This document shows positions 43,520 to 51,659 of a stretch of DNA of 64,000 bases, piece after piece; position 1 is the first letter of the stretch, and each line of letters begins with the position of its first letter. The notes beneath the pieces are model-generated. The model was not told the origin of the DNA and ran no database searches. It was given only the letters and a program-made list of their open reading frames with translations. The stretch is taken from assembly GCA_011523635.1 (NCBI GenBank), contig WTGI01000087.1, positions 1 to 64,000 on the forward strand. Direction: 5' to 3'. The stretch is from Acidimicrobiia bacterium. Its GTDB lineage: Bacteria > Actinomycetota > Acidimicrobiia > Spongiisociales > Spongiisociaceae. A program made the translations under genes and the position numbers.

Positions 43520-46270
43520 CTACACGACGATGTTGAGCAGCCTCGGCCTCCGGTCGATCACCCTCCGCACCTCGCTCTCCCCCACGTGGCGGGCCACGTT
43601 GTGATGGCCCAGTGCCAGATCCAGCGCCCCGCTCTCCGAGATGCCGACCGGCACCTCGATGCGGGCCCTGACCCTGCCGTTGACCTGGACCACCATCGTC
43701 ACCGACTCGTCGGCGGCGGCTTCCGTGTCCGCTTCGGGCCAGGGCTGGAGGTGGATGCTGGCCTCGTTGCCGAGACCGCTCCAGACCTCCTCGGTCACGT
43801 GGGGAGCGATCGGTGCCAGCAGCAGGGCCAGGATGGTGAGGGTCTCCCGCCAGACCTCCGCGGTCACGTTCCGGGCCATCAGGGCGTCGTTCATCGAGTT
43901 GCGGAGCTTCATCAACTCGGCCACGGCAGTGTTCCACGAGAAGGACTCGAGATCCTGTCCCACCTTGATTATCGCCTGGTGGGCACGGCGCCGGAGCGCG
44001 GCGGTGGCGGAGCCGTCCGCCTGTCCGGCCCGGTAGTCCGCTTTGCCGAGACGCCAGACATCAGCGATGAAGCGCTGCGCGCCCTTCATCCCCCGGCTGT
44101 CCCACGGGCCGCCCTTTTCCCACTCGAAGGCGAACATCAGGTAGGTCCGGACCGTATCGGCGCCGAACCGCTCCACCAGGGCGTCGGGATTCACCACGTT
44201 GCCGCGGGATTTCGACATGCGCTGGACGTCCAGCCGGTGGCGGAGTTGGGTGACGCTGTTGGTCCCCGGGATGGTCGGGATCTCGATCGTCGCGCTCTCA
44301 GGAATCTCTACGGTCACGGGCTCGGCCCCATCCGGCGGTCGGACCACCAGCAAGCGCTCGGTGCGGCTCACGATCTCGCCCACCAGACGATCCCCACCCG
44401 CGCCCGCCGGCGGCCCGCCGGCATCGGCCAAGACCAGCACCGAGTCGGCCACCAGCCGGTCTCCCTCCGGCCGGCCGGCCACCAGAACCCGGTCACCTCT
44501 GCGCTCCTCCCCCAGCACCTGGCCCTGGTTGCGGAGCATCAACATCGGCTCGTCGAACATGCCGTCGGGATCACGACCGTGAGCTTTCATCGCGGCGGCC
44601 GTGTCCTCGAAACACCCCATGTCCCGCAGGGCTTTGGTGAAGAACCGGGTGTACATGAGATGCATCACGGCGTGCTCCGAACCACCGGTGTAGGTATCGA
44701 CCGGAAGCCAGTAGGCCGCCTCCTCGGGATCGAACGGAGCGAGGTCGAATCCCGGGCTCAGGTAGCGAAGCTGGTACCAGGACGAGCACATGAAGGTGTC
44801 CATCGTGTCGGTCTCACGGGTCGCCGGTTCCCCCTCCGAGTCGACCGCCTTCAGGAACGGTTCATGGGAGACGAGCGGGCTCCGGCCTGTCGGCATGAAC
44901 TCCACGTCCTCGGGCAACTCCACCGGAAGGGCGTCATCGGGCACCAACTCGACGGTCCCGTCCTCGCGGTAGACCACAGGAATCGGCGAACCCCAGTAGC
45001 GCTGCCGGCTTATCAGCCAATCCCGAAGCCGGTACTGGATGGCCCCCTCGCCGTGTTCCGCGGCCTCGAGCCAGTCGATCATGGCCACCTTGGCCTCTGC
45101 TATGTAGAGCCCATCGAGAAAGTCCGAGTTGATGGACGGGCCGTCCCCTTCGTAGGCGTCGCCCTCGAAGTGATCGGGCGGCCGGACGGTGCGCACCACT
45201 GGCAGCCCGTACCTGACGGCGAACTCCCAGTCCCGGCTGTCCTCACCCGGAACGGCCATGATCGCCCCAGTGCCGTAGCTCATCAGCACGTAGTCGGCGA
45301 TCCAGACCGGGATGTCGCCGCCGGTGACGGGATTGGTCGCGTAGCCGCCGGTGAACACCCCGTGCTTGTCGCGGGTCAGGTCGGTCCGCTGGAGCTCCGA
45401 ACGGCGGGCGGCGCCGTCGCGGTAGGCCCCCACCTCATCGCTCCGGTCCGGGGTGGTCAGCACCTCCACCAGGGGATGCTCTGGAGCGAGCACCATGAAC
45501 GTGGCGCCGTGGAGGGTGTCGGGGCGCGTGGTGAACACCTCGATCGGATCGGCGCCTTCCACCGGGAACCGGACCCGGGCCCCCACCGAGCGTCCGATCC
45601 AGTTGGTCTGCATTGCCTTGATGGGTTCGGGCCAGTCGAGACCACCGAAGTCCAGAAGCTCCTCCGCGTACCGGGTGATACGGAAGAACCACTGCTCCAT
45701 CATCCGCTGGACCACCGGCTGGCCGGTCCGCTCGTCCCTCCCGTCGATCACCTGCTCGTTGGCCAGCACCGTCTGGAGGGTCGGGGACCAGTTGACCAGG
45801 GCCTCGCCGCGATACGCCAACCCGGCTTCATAGAGCCGGGAGAAGAACCACTCTGTCCACCGGTAGTACTCCGGCGTGCAGGACACGGCCTCGCGATCCC
45901 AATCGATCATGGTTCCCATCGACCGGAGCTGGCTGCGCATCCGCTCGATGTTGGCGTAGGTCCACCTCCAGGGGTGGATGTTGGCCTGGACCGCGGCGTT
46001 CTCCGCCGGTAGCCCGAACGCGTCGAACCCCATCGGGAAGAGGACGTTGTAACCCTTCATCCGCATGTAACGGGCCCGGGCGTCCGAGGGCGTCATGGCG
46101 TACCAGTGCCCGATGTGGAGATCGCCGCTCGGGTAGGGCAACATGGTCAGCGCGTAGTGCTTGGGACGCTCCCAGTCGACCACCGAGCGGTAGACGCCGT
46201 CCCTTTCCCAGGCTTCCTGCCAGCGCGCCTCGACCCGCTCGTGATCGTATCTCTGGTTCCCTCTGGTCAC
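43520..46270 (-). CDS. leuS: Leucyl-tRNA synthetase
   Basis: Charges tRNA-Leu. 916 residues. HIGH motif is PYPSGDLHIGHWYAM; the CP1 editing domain has TTRPDTLHGATFMVLAPEHPL; the KMSKS motif is RMSKSRGNVVNPD. Just before KMSKS, after EPMLMLRNQGQVL, is a leucine-specific insertion of about 100 residues that is rich in Gly/Asp/Arg and looks unlike E. coli. Start is GTG at 46270. There is no Shine-Dalgarno; a TAGAAT box supplied by the adjacent family B element ends 7 nt before the start, so a leaderless transcript is likely. Confidence 0.96.
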   Translation of the reverse strand: MTRGNQRYDHERVEARWQEAWERDGVYRSVVDWERPKHYALTMLPYPSGDLHIGHWYAMTPSDARARYMRMKGYNVLFPMGFDAFGLPAENAAVQANIHPWRWTYANIERMRSQLRSMGTMIDWDREAVSCTPEYYRWTEWFFSRLYEAGLAYRGEALVNWSPTLQTVLANEQVIDGRDERTGQPVVQRMMEQWFFRITRYAEELLDFGGLDWPEPIKAMQTNWIGRSVGARVRFPVEGADPIEVFTTRPDTLHGATFMVLAPEHPLVEVLTTPDRSDEVGAYRDGAARRSELQRTDLTRDKHGVFTGGYATNPVTGGDIPVWIADYVLMSYGTGAIMAVPGEDSRDWEFAVRYGLPVVRTVRPPDHFEGDAYEGDGPSINSDFLDGLYIAEAKVAMIDWLEAAEHGEGAIQYRLRDWLISRQRYWGSPIPVVYREDGTVELVPDDALPVELPEDVEFMPTGRSPLVSHEPFLKAVDSEGEPATRETDTMDTFMCSSWYQLRYLSPGFDLAPFDPEEAAYWLPVDTYTGGSEHAVMHLMYTRFFTKALRDMGCFEDTAAAMKAHGRDPDGMFDEPMLMLRNQGQVLGEERRGDRVLVAGRPEGDRLVADSVLVLADAGGPPAGAGGDRLVGEIVSRTERLLVVRPPDGAEPVTVEIPESATIEIPTIPGTNSVTQLRHRLDVQRMSKSRGNVVNPDALVERFGADTVRTYLMFAFEWEKGGPWDSRGMKGAQRFIADVWRLGKADYRAGQADGSATAALRRRAHQAIIKVGQDLESFSWNTAVAELMKLRNSMNDALMARNVTAEVWRETLTILALLLAPIAPHVTEEVWSGLGNEASIHLQPWPEADTEAAADESVTMVVQVNGRVRARIEVPVGISESGALDLALGHHNVARHVGESEVRRVIDRRPRLLNIVV

Positions 46271-46277
46271 GCCGGTG

Positions 46278-46283
46278 ATTCTA
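46278..46283 (-). promoter_or_regulatory. Putative -10 box for leuS at the end of element B1
   Basis: TAGAAT on the minus strand, 7 nt before the leuS GTG, formed by the last base of the family B terminal repeat and the shared flank GATT. The other family B copy gives TATAAT at the same place upstream of rsfS. Confidence 0.45.
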
Positions 46284-46385
46284 GGAGGGTGCTGAAAAAG
46301 GCGAGGATCGGTTGGCCCACGATGCTTCTAGCTGGTGTTTCGCTTCCGGCTATCGGGCCAACTGGACATTTTTCAGCACCCTCCT
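46283..46385. mobile_element. 103-bp inverted-repeat element, family B copy 1
   Basis: Perfect 17-bp terminal repeats AGGAGGGTGCTGAAAAA (46283-46299) and its complement (46369-46385), no gene inside. A second, diverged copy of the same length lies at 47021-47123. Located 12 bp upstream of leuS, between it and tRNA-Ala. Confidence 0.88.
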
Positions 46386-46438
46386 GGAGAGTGCCGGAGA
46401 GGGAATATCGCCGGTGGGACGGCGGAGGGCGGATGAGG

Positions 46439-46511
46439 TGGAGCTGACGGGATTTGAACCCGTGACCTCTTGCATGCCATGCAAGCGCTCTGCCAGCTGA
46501 GCTACAGCCCC
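46439..46511 (-). tRNA. tRNA-Ala (GGC)
   Basis: 73 nt. Acceptor GGGGCTG / CAGCTCC with discriminator A (the G3:U70-type position is G-C/G-T compatible with Ala), D arm GCTC...GAGC, anticodon stem CTTGC/GCAAG with loop ATGGCAT (anticodon GGC), T arm ACGGG-TTCAAAT-CCCGT. CCA is not encoded (CCT follows). Lies between rsfS and leuS. Confidence 0.95.
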
Positions 46512-46584
46512 GTGGTCGGTCCCTCGACCGGGATGGGGGATCCCCACCAGCTTACCAAGCTTCGACCGCCGGACCTCCGTCCGA

Positions 46585-46971
46585 TCAGTCCGGCGGGTCC
46601 GGCTCCCATAGGAGGCGCGGCGCATCACCCCACAGCCGGTCCAGGGCGTAGAAGTCCCTTGCCTCGGTCTGGAAGATGTGGACCACCAGGTCTCCGTAGT
46701 CCGCCAGCACCCACTCGCCGGTGTCCGTGCCTTCGGTGCGCAGCGGCTTGCGACCGCACCGGCCGAGCCGCCGATCGACTTCCTCGAGCATGGTGCGGAC
46801 CTGACGTTTGGAGGTTCCGGTGCCGATCACGAAGATGTCTACGATTCCCAGCAGATCCCCCATGTCGAGGATCACTATGTCGCTTCCCTGCTTGGCATCG
46901 ATGGCATCAGCCGCGATGGCGGCAAGTTCTGCCGACGCGATCTCGATGGCTGTTGCCTGCTGGTTCTCTAT
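46585..46971 (-). CDS. rsfS: Ribosomal silencing factor RsfS
   Basis: Binds L14 and blocks subunit joining in starvation. Core: SDIVILDMGDLLGIVDIFVIGTGTSKRQV and the C-terminal FYALDRLWGDAPRLL. The first canonical start (GTG 46875) would cut off the N-terminal helix that the family requires. The frame stays open 32 codons further to ATA at 46971, giving (M)ENQQATAIEIASAELAAIA, which lines up with the usual ~126-residue RsfS N-terminus (128 residues here). There is no ATG/GTG/TTG in that stretch and an in-frame TAG precedes it. The ATA overlaps the TAG of a 9-codon GTG frame (ATAG). Confidence 0.85.
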   Translation of the reverse strand: MENQQATAIEIASAELAAIAADAIDAKQGSDIVILDMGDLLGIVDIFVIGTGTSKRQVRTMLEEVDRRLGRCGRKPLRTEGTDTGEWVLADYGDLVVHIFQTEARDFYALDRLWGDAPRLLWEPDPPD

Positions 46972-47015
46972 GGCCGGCTATCCCGGACTGGCGACACCTC
47001 CTCGGGGCAACCCGG

Positions 47016-47021
47016 ATTATA
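47016..47021 (-). promoter_or_regulatory. TATAAT box at the end of element B2, upstream of rsfS
   Basis: A perfect -10 hexamer TATAAT on the minus strand, partly in the terminal repeat of the family B element. It would start an rsfS transcript with a leader of about 40 nt that contains a strong GAGGAGG. No good -35 was seen at 17 bp. Confidence 0.5.
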
Positions 47022-47123
47022 GGAGGGTGCCGAAAAGGACGGGGCCAGGTTGGACCGCGATGCCTTGACCTGGGTTTCTTTTGCCGACAGCCGGGCCGGA
47101 CGGACATCGTGCAGTACCCGCCG
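47021..47123. mobile_element. 103-bp inverted-repeat element, family B copy 2 (diverged)
   Basis: AGGAGGGTGCCGAAAAG at the left and GACATCGTGCAGTACCCGCC at the right correspond position by position to copy 1 at 46283-46385, and the internal order of matching blocks and the total length agree. Terminal repeat symmetry has decayed at the right end. Lies between nadD and rsfS. Confidence 0.75.
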
Positions 47124-47146
47124 CGGCCCGGAGGCGCCTCGGTGTC

Positions 47147-47713
47147 TCAGCGGTAGAGGCCGCGGGTCTCGATATAGCGCCATACGCCCTCCGGCACGAG
47201 GAAGCGTAGGCTCCGACCGGCCATGGCGCGCTCGCGCAGGTCCGTGCCCGAGATGTCGAGGCGCGGGACATCGAGCCACTCCACACGCGTGATCACGGCC
47301 TCCTCCACCGTGTCCGGATCGACACCGGGCCGGGGCGCCACGGCGATGCTCACCATTTCCTGGAGTTCGGCGCTCCGGTGCCACGAGCCCATCCGGGAGG
47401 CGGCGTCGGCCCCCAGGACCAAGGTCACCTCGTGATCGGCTAGGCCCGACACGGTATCGAAGGTATAGGTCGGGCCGGGGCGGACCACCTCGCGGTCGTC
47501 GCCCTTCATGTACGGTATCCCTTCCACCGCCGCGACGGTCATGCCCCACCGGTCCTCGGCGCTCGTGACGACCGACCCCTCCTTCTGCCAGGGCGACCCC
47601 GCCGGCACCAGCCAGACCGCATCCAGGCGTAACTGGCGGAAGGCCGCCTCAGCCACGGCCAGGTGGGCGACATGGGGAGGATCGAAGGTACCGCCTAGGA
47701 GGCCGATGCGCAT
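47147..47713 (-). CDS. nadD: Nicotinate-nucleotide adenylyltransferase
   Basis: Adenylates NaMN to NaAD in NAD synthesis. 188 residues. The nucleotide-binding N-terminus is GLLGGTFDPPHVAHLAVAEAA; the HxGH-type motif reads HVAH, a Gly-to-Ala variant of the usual. LVPAGSPWQK and the C-terminal ISGTDLRERAMAGRSLRFLVPEGVWRYI are characteristic. Part of the conserved nadD-rsfS order, here split by a family B element. Confidence 0.93.
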   Translation of the reverse strand: MRIGLLGGTFDPPHVAHLAVAEAAFRQLRLDAVWLVPAGSPWQKEGSVVTSAEDRWGMTVAAVEGIPYMKGDDREVVRPGPTYTFDTVSGLADHEVTLVLGADAASRMGSWHRSAELQEMVSIAVAPRPGVDPDTVEEAVITRVEWLDVPRLDISGTDLRERAMAGRSLRFLVPEGVWRYIETRGLYR

Positions 47714-47773
47714 CCCGAGAGGCTACCTCCCGGAATCCCGGAGACAGGCCGCAGGGAGCGGCGCCGGCCCCGG

Positions 47774-48280
47774 TCACCGGACCTCGATGAGGCGGAGGCC
47801 GGCGGACGGCGCCCTGGCCTGGCAGCCCATCACTCGGAGCGGATCGATGTACTCGCCGTCGATCCGGACCGACAGGTGGACGTCGCCGTGGCCGGTGTCG
47901 TCGCCTACGGTGCCGATCACCGTTCCGCGTTCGACATCCTCGCCCGTCAGCACCGTGATATATCCCAGGTATGAGTAGCTGGTCCACAAGCCGCCCCCGT
48001 GGTCGATGGTGACCACCGGGTTGTCGACCACGCGGCCGGAGAAGATGACGGTCCCTCCGGCGGCCGCCTCGACCAAGCCGTCGTGGTCTCCTTCGTAATC
48101 TATCCCCCAGTGGCCCTCGTAGCCCGGTCCGGGATCGAACGGCACTGTGACGATCCCGTCAACGGGCGGGCTCAAGCCCACGCACGACCGACCGTCGACA
48201 GAGGCGGTCCGCGCCGCCGCGGCCGGAGCGAGAAGCGACAACGCGGCGACCAACACGATGGACAGGCGAACAGCAATCAC
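47774..48280 (-). CDS. Secreted M23-family metallopeptidase (LytM-like)
   Basis: 168 residues. Signal peptide (about 1-23, LSIVLVAALSLLAPAAAA). LytM domain: first zinc ligands in GHWGIDYEGDHDG (HxxxD) and the later GHGDVHLSVRIDGEYIDPL, in which the usual HxH is HGDVH; the central VVTIDHGGGLWTSYSYL is typical. It would cut or remodel peptidoglycan cross-bridges outside the cell. GTG start at 48280 with GGAG 7 nt before. A strong hairpin (48309-48330) lies in the leader. Confidence 0.85.
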   Translation of the reverse strand: MIAVRLSIVLVAALSLLAPAAAARTASVDGRSCVGLSPPVDGIVTVPFDPGPGYEGHWGIDYEGDHDGLVEAAAGGTVIFSGRVVDNPVVTIDHGGGLWTSYSYLGYITVLTGEDVERGTVIGTVGDDTGHGDVHLSVRIDGEYIDPLRVMGCQARAPSAGLRLIEVR

Positions 48281-48308
48281 AACAGGACTCCCTGCCTCCC
48301 GTCGCGCT

Positions 48309-48330
48309 CCCGCCTACGGCGCCAGGCGGG
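48309..48330 (-). promoter_or_regulatory. Leader hairpin upstream of the M23 peptidase gene
   Basis: Perfect 7-bp stem CCCGCCT/AGGCGGG with an 8-nt loop, 29 nt before the GTG start, no T-run. In other actinobacteria M23-type cell-wall hydrolase genes can be controlled by c-di-AMP riboswitches; I could not match the riboswitch consensus here, so only the hairpin is claimed. Confidence 0.4.
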
Positions 48331-48560
48331 CTGCCCGAGCCGGTGCGCATGGCCGAGCGCCCCACCAGGGTCTGAACGTATCCCGGTCCGGGGCCTCTTA
48401 CAAGACCTTCCGCGGAGGGTGCCGTGAAACGAGTCCGACGGGGTTGCCCCGTAGCTACTGCTCGGCGTGAGAATCGCCGCTTATCGCGAGGGCCCTCTGG
48501 ATGGTATCTCTCGACAGCCTTATACAATGGGGCGCCGACCGATGGGAAGAGTACGGCTGT

Positions 48561-48600
48561 AGCCCCAGTTCTTCATGGATCGGGGGTCTGTACGGTGACA
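48561..48600. mobile_element. Family C element-like left end (fragment)
   Basis: AGCCCCAGTTCTTCATGGAT followed by GGGGGTCTGT and GGTGACA matches, with a few changes, AGCCCCCATTATTCATGGAT, GGGGGTTTGT and GGGTGAC at 28075-28112. No matching right end was found, so this is a fragment or a chance local similarity. Confidence 0.45.
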
Positions 48601-48769
48601 GGAAGCGCGAGTTGTGGGCTTCTCACCTGGGATTATCGCTACTGGTAGGTTGCTTCTTGGCCTGGTGTGACCTTCACCGGCCTGGTGTTGGAATAGCAGG
48701 CATCAGTTCATGAGGTTGAGGTGCCTAATGTACGTCGGTGTGACGGGAAACATGAGGAATCAGGGCTAG

Positions 48770-50098
48770 ATGCGCATCGTCGTGGTGGGTGCGGGAACGG
48801 TAGGGGGCTACATCGCCGAGCGCCTATCCCTGGAGGGCCAAGATGTGGTCGTCGTCGAGATCGATCCCGACCGGGCCGCCGAGATAAGGGACCGTCTCGA
48901 CGCTCTGGTGATCACGGGTAACGGCGCCAGCGCCGCCACGCTCGAGCAAGCCGGGATCGGTCAGGCCGGCCTACTCCTCGCGGTGACCGCCAGCGACGGC
49001 GCCAACATCCTCGCCTGCCACACGGCCAGGAAGATGGGCGTGCAACGCAACATCGCCCGGGTGCAGGACCCGGATCTCAGGGACGGTCTCGACGGCATCG
49101 ACGTAGATGTTGTCATCGATCCGGTCGAGGCGGCAGCCGAGGAAATCGCTGCGCTGGTGGTGGAGTCCGGGCTCAGCGAGCTAATCGAGTTCGGTGAAGG
49201 GCAACTGTCCCTGGTCGGCGGCACCGTTACTGCCGGATCGCCGCTGGTCGGAGTACCGCTGATGGACATTCCTCGCAACGAGAGCTTCAGCTGGCTGGCC
49301 ATCGCTGTGGTCCGGAACGGCTCCACCATCGTGGCGCACGGCGACACGACCGTGCTGGAAGGCGACCATCTGCTGCTGATGGTCAAGAGCAGGAACGTCG
49401 ATCGCGCCAAGTCGCTGATCGGCATCCACGACCGCGACATCCGCCGGGTATTGATCATCGGGACGACCCGCGTGGCCCGGCTCACCACCGACCTGCTGGT
49501 CAAGGCGGGCATGGACGTCGTGGTGATCGACCCGGACGAAGCCCGATGCAGCGCCGTGGCCGAGGAGATTCCGTCCGCGCTCGTCATCGCCGCCGATCCC
49601 ACCGATCCCAGGGTGTTCGGAGAGCTCGATACCAACCTTCACGACGCCGTGGTCGCCCTCACCGGCGTCGACTCCATGAACCTGATCCCCTGCCTGGTCG
49701 CCAAGGCGATGGGTGCCGCCACCACCATCAGCCGGGTAACGCGCATGAGCTACGTGGATCTGCTGGCGGGCATCGGGGTGGACACCACCGTGTCCACCCG
49801 CCTGACCGCCGCCGCCTCGATTCTCCGGTTCGTGCGGCGAGGCAACATCTACTCGGTGGCGACCTTCTCCGACACCGACGCCGAGGTGATCGAGTTGGAA
49901 ACCGTTCCCGGCGCCGAGGCGGTGGGGAACTCGCTCCAGGAACTAACCCTGCCCTATGGCATAGTGGTGGGAGGAATGGTGCGCGGTGAAATCGCCTTCG
50001 TTCCCTCCGGCGCCACCACCATCGAGGAGCGCGATCACCTGATCATCTTCGCCATACCCGACGCCATGGCTGCCGTCGAGTCGATGTTCTCGGCGTGA
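48770..50098 (+). CDS. trkA: Trk potassium uptake regulatory subunit TrkA
   Basis: Cytosolic NAD(H)/ATP-gated regulator of the Trk K+ channel. 442 residues in two RCK modules, each TrkA_N plus TrkA_C: module 1 with VVVGAGTVGGYIAERLSLEGQ and EIDPD, module 2 with VLIIGTTRVARLTTDLLVKAGMDVVVIDPDE, in which the glycine motif is degenerate (GTTRVA), so only the first probably binds NAD well. C-terminal TrkA_C parts (VGVPLMDIP, GNSLQELTLP) are potential c-di-AMP sites. Followed by trkH. Confidence 0.94.
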   Translation: MRIVVVGAGTVGGYIAERLSLEGQDVVVVEIDPDRAAEIRDRLDALVITGNGASAATLEQAGIGQAGLLLAVTASDGANILACHTARKMGVQRNIARVQDPDLRDGLDGIDVDVVIDPVEAAAEEIAALVVESGLSELIEFGEGQLSLVGGTVTAGSPLVGVPLMDIPRNESFSWLAIAVVRNGSTIVAHGDTTVLEGDHLLLMVKSRNVDRAKSLIGIHDRDIRRVLIIGTTRVARLTTDLLVKAGMDVVVIDPDEARCSAVAEEIPSALVIAADPTDPRVFGELDTNLHDAVVALTGVDSMNLIPCLVAKAMGAATTISRVTRMSYVDLLAGIGVDTTVSTRLTAAASILRFVRRGNIYSVATFSDTDAEVIELETVPGAEAVGNSLQELTLPYGIVVGGMVRGEIAFVPSGATTIEERDHLIIFAIPDAMAAVESMFSA

Positions 50099-50138
50099 GC
50101 CGGCCCACCAGCCCTCGGCGGCACCACCACCGGCGGAC

Positions 50139-51632
50139 ATGACCTCACCCGGACGATCCTTCCGTCTTCACCGTCCGGGATCCATCTTCGGTCGCCTGTC
50201 CTACGTGATCGGCGCCGTGGTAGCGGCGGCCGGGACCGCCATGCTACCGGCCGCCGTCACCTCGCTCATCTACCGGGAACAGGAGGTTGCCGGCTGGATC
50301 ACGTTGTCGGCGGTGCTCACCATCCTGGCCGGACTGTTCGGCTGGCGGGTGATGGGTCGTCCCGGGACCCTCACCACCAAGGAGGGGTTCGCCTCGGTAG
50401 GCCTCGCCTGGTTCGCCATGGCATGCTTCGGGGTACTCCCGTACCTGCTGACCGGAACCATCGACAACCTCACCGACGCCTTCTTCGAGACCGTATCCGG
50501 CTTCACCACCACCGGCGCCACCTTGATCCCCGATCCGGCCGCTATGCCCCGCGGCATTCTCATGTGGAGGTCCACCACCCAGTGGCTGGGCGGCATGGGC
50601 GTGATCGTCCTGTCGCTGGCCGTCCTCCCCCTGCTCGGAACCGGCGGGGTACAGCTGGCTCGGGCCGAGTCGCCCGGGCCCGAACCCGATCGTCTAACGC
50701 CTCGATTCCGGGAAACCGCCAAGAGGCTGTGGTACATCTACGCCTTGCTGACGCTGGTGGAGATCCTGCTCCTTTGGGCGGGGGACATGACGCTCTTCCA
50801 GGCCGTCAACCATTCCTTCACCAACATGGCCACCGGCGGGTTCAGCACCGAAGCCACCTCCATCGACGGTTTCAGCCCGTACGTGCAGTGGGTGGTGATC
50901 GTCTTCATGTTGATTTCCGGAACCTCGTTCGCGCTGCACTTCCGCGCCTTCCGGGATCCCGGCCGGTACCTCAAGAGCGCCGAGTTCAGGTTGTTCACGG
51001 GGATCGTGGCGGTCGCCAGCGTGGTCATGATCCTGAGCCTGTGGGGGCAGGCGCCGGCAGCCGACGTCATCCGCGACTCGGTCTTCACATCTATGTCCCT
51101 GGTCACCGGCACCGGATACGCGACCGCCGACTTCGGCGCTTGGATACCGGCTCTCCAGCTATTCGTGGTCGGCCTGATGTTCCTGGGCGGTATGGCGGGA
51201 TCGACCACCGGCGGCATCAAGATCTACCGCATAGGTGTGCTGGTCAGGGCGGCCGCGGCCGACCTGAGGCGCCTCATCCACCCTCGCGGGATCTTCGTGA
51301 TCAGGTTCGGTTCGAAGCGGGTGCCCGAGCCCGTCGTGCAGAGTGTCCAGTCGTTCTTCCTCTTCTTCATGTTCCTTTTCATGACCGGTACCTTCCTGCT
51401 GGGCTTCCTGGGCGCCACATTCGGACCCGAACTCGGCCTCGTGGAAGCCGCATCGGCCACCGCCAGCGCGCTCAGCAACTTCGGCCCGGCGCTCGGTGAG
51501 ATGGGGCCGACCGGCAACTACTCCGGCCTGACGTGGCCCGGCAAGTGGTTGCTCTCGCTGCTCATGATCGCCGGGCGCCTCGAGCTGTTCCCGGTGTTGC
51601 TGCTCTTCACCCGGTCGCTCTGGCGCCGGTAG
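50139..51632 (+). CDS. trkH: Trk potassium transporter membrane subunit
   Basis: 497 residues, about ten TM spans in four M1-P-M2 repeats. The K+ selectivity P-loops include ETVSGFTTTGATLIPD, NMATGGFSTEATS, SLVTGTGYATADF and SALSNFGPALGEMG with the conserved Gly in each. WRSTTQWLGGMGVIVLSLAVLPLLG is the family signature. With TrkA forms a K+ uptake system, a usual target of c-di-AMP, which the PgpH-like enzyme would degrade. It interrupts the usual proB/nadD neighbourhood and is convergent with proB. Confidence 0.95.
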   Translation: MTSPGRSFRLHRPGSIFGRLSYVIGAVVAAAGTAMLPAAVTSLIYREQEVAGWITLSAVLTILAGLFGWRVMGRPGTLTTKEGFASVGLAWFAMACFGVLPYLLTGTIDNLTDAFFETVSGFTTTGATLIPDPAAMPRGILMWRSTTQWLGGMGVIVLSLAVLPLLGTGGVQLARAESPGPEPDRLTPRFRETAKRLWYIYALLTLVEILLLWAGDMTLFQAVNHSFTNMATGGFSTEATSIDGFSPYVQWVVIVFMLISGTSFALHFRAFRDPGRYLKSAEFRLFTGIVAVASVVMILSLWGQAPAADVIRDSVFTSMSLVTGTGYATADFGAWIPALQLFVVGLMFLGGMAGSTTGGIKIYRIGVLVRAAAADLRRLIHPRGIFVIRFGSKRVPEPVVQSVQSFFLFFMFLFMTGTFLLGFLGATFGPELGLVEAASATASALSNFGPALGEMGPTGNYSGLTWPGKWLLSLLMIAGRLELFPVLLLFTRSLWRR

Positions 51633-51635
51633 AAA

Positions 51636-51651
51636 GGCCCCGCGGCGGGCC
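51636..51651. terminator. Hairpin in the trkH/proB convergent gap
   Basis: GGCCC-CGCGGC-GGGCC, 5-bp GC-only stem, immediately after the trkH stop and before the proB stop. The preceding bases are AAA (T-run on the minus strand only three long). Weak evidence for a shared terminator. Confidence 0.3.
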
Positions 51652-51659
51652 CCGGGGGA

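Larger units (their letters stand above)
48281..48769. other. 489-bp divergent intergenic region, M23 peptidase / trkA
   Basis: No convincing gene. Contains the hairpin CCCGCCT-N8-AGGCGGG (48309-48330) in the peptidase leader, a second hairpin ACGGGG-TTG-CCCCGT (48438-48452), a TATACAAT stretch near 48520-48530 that could be a trkA-side -10, and from 48561 about 40 bp resembling the left end of the family C element. The right third is less GC-rich than its surroundings. Confidence 0.5.

Noticed and set aside
48281-48425. c-di-AMP (ydaO-type) riboswitch in the leader of the M23 peptidase
   Set aside because: Genomic context would fit, but conserved riboswitch blocks could not be matched; only a simple hairpin is visible.
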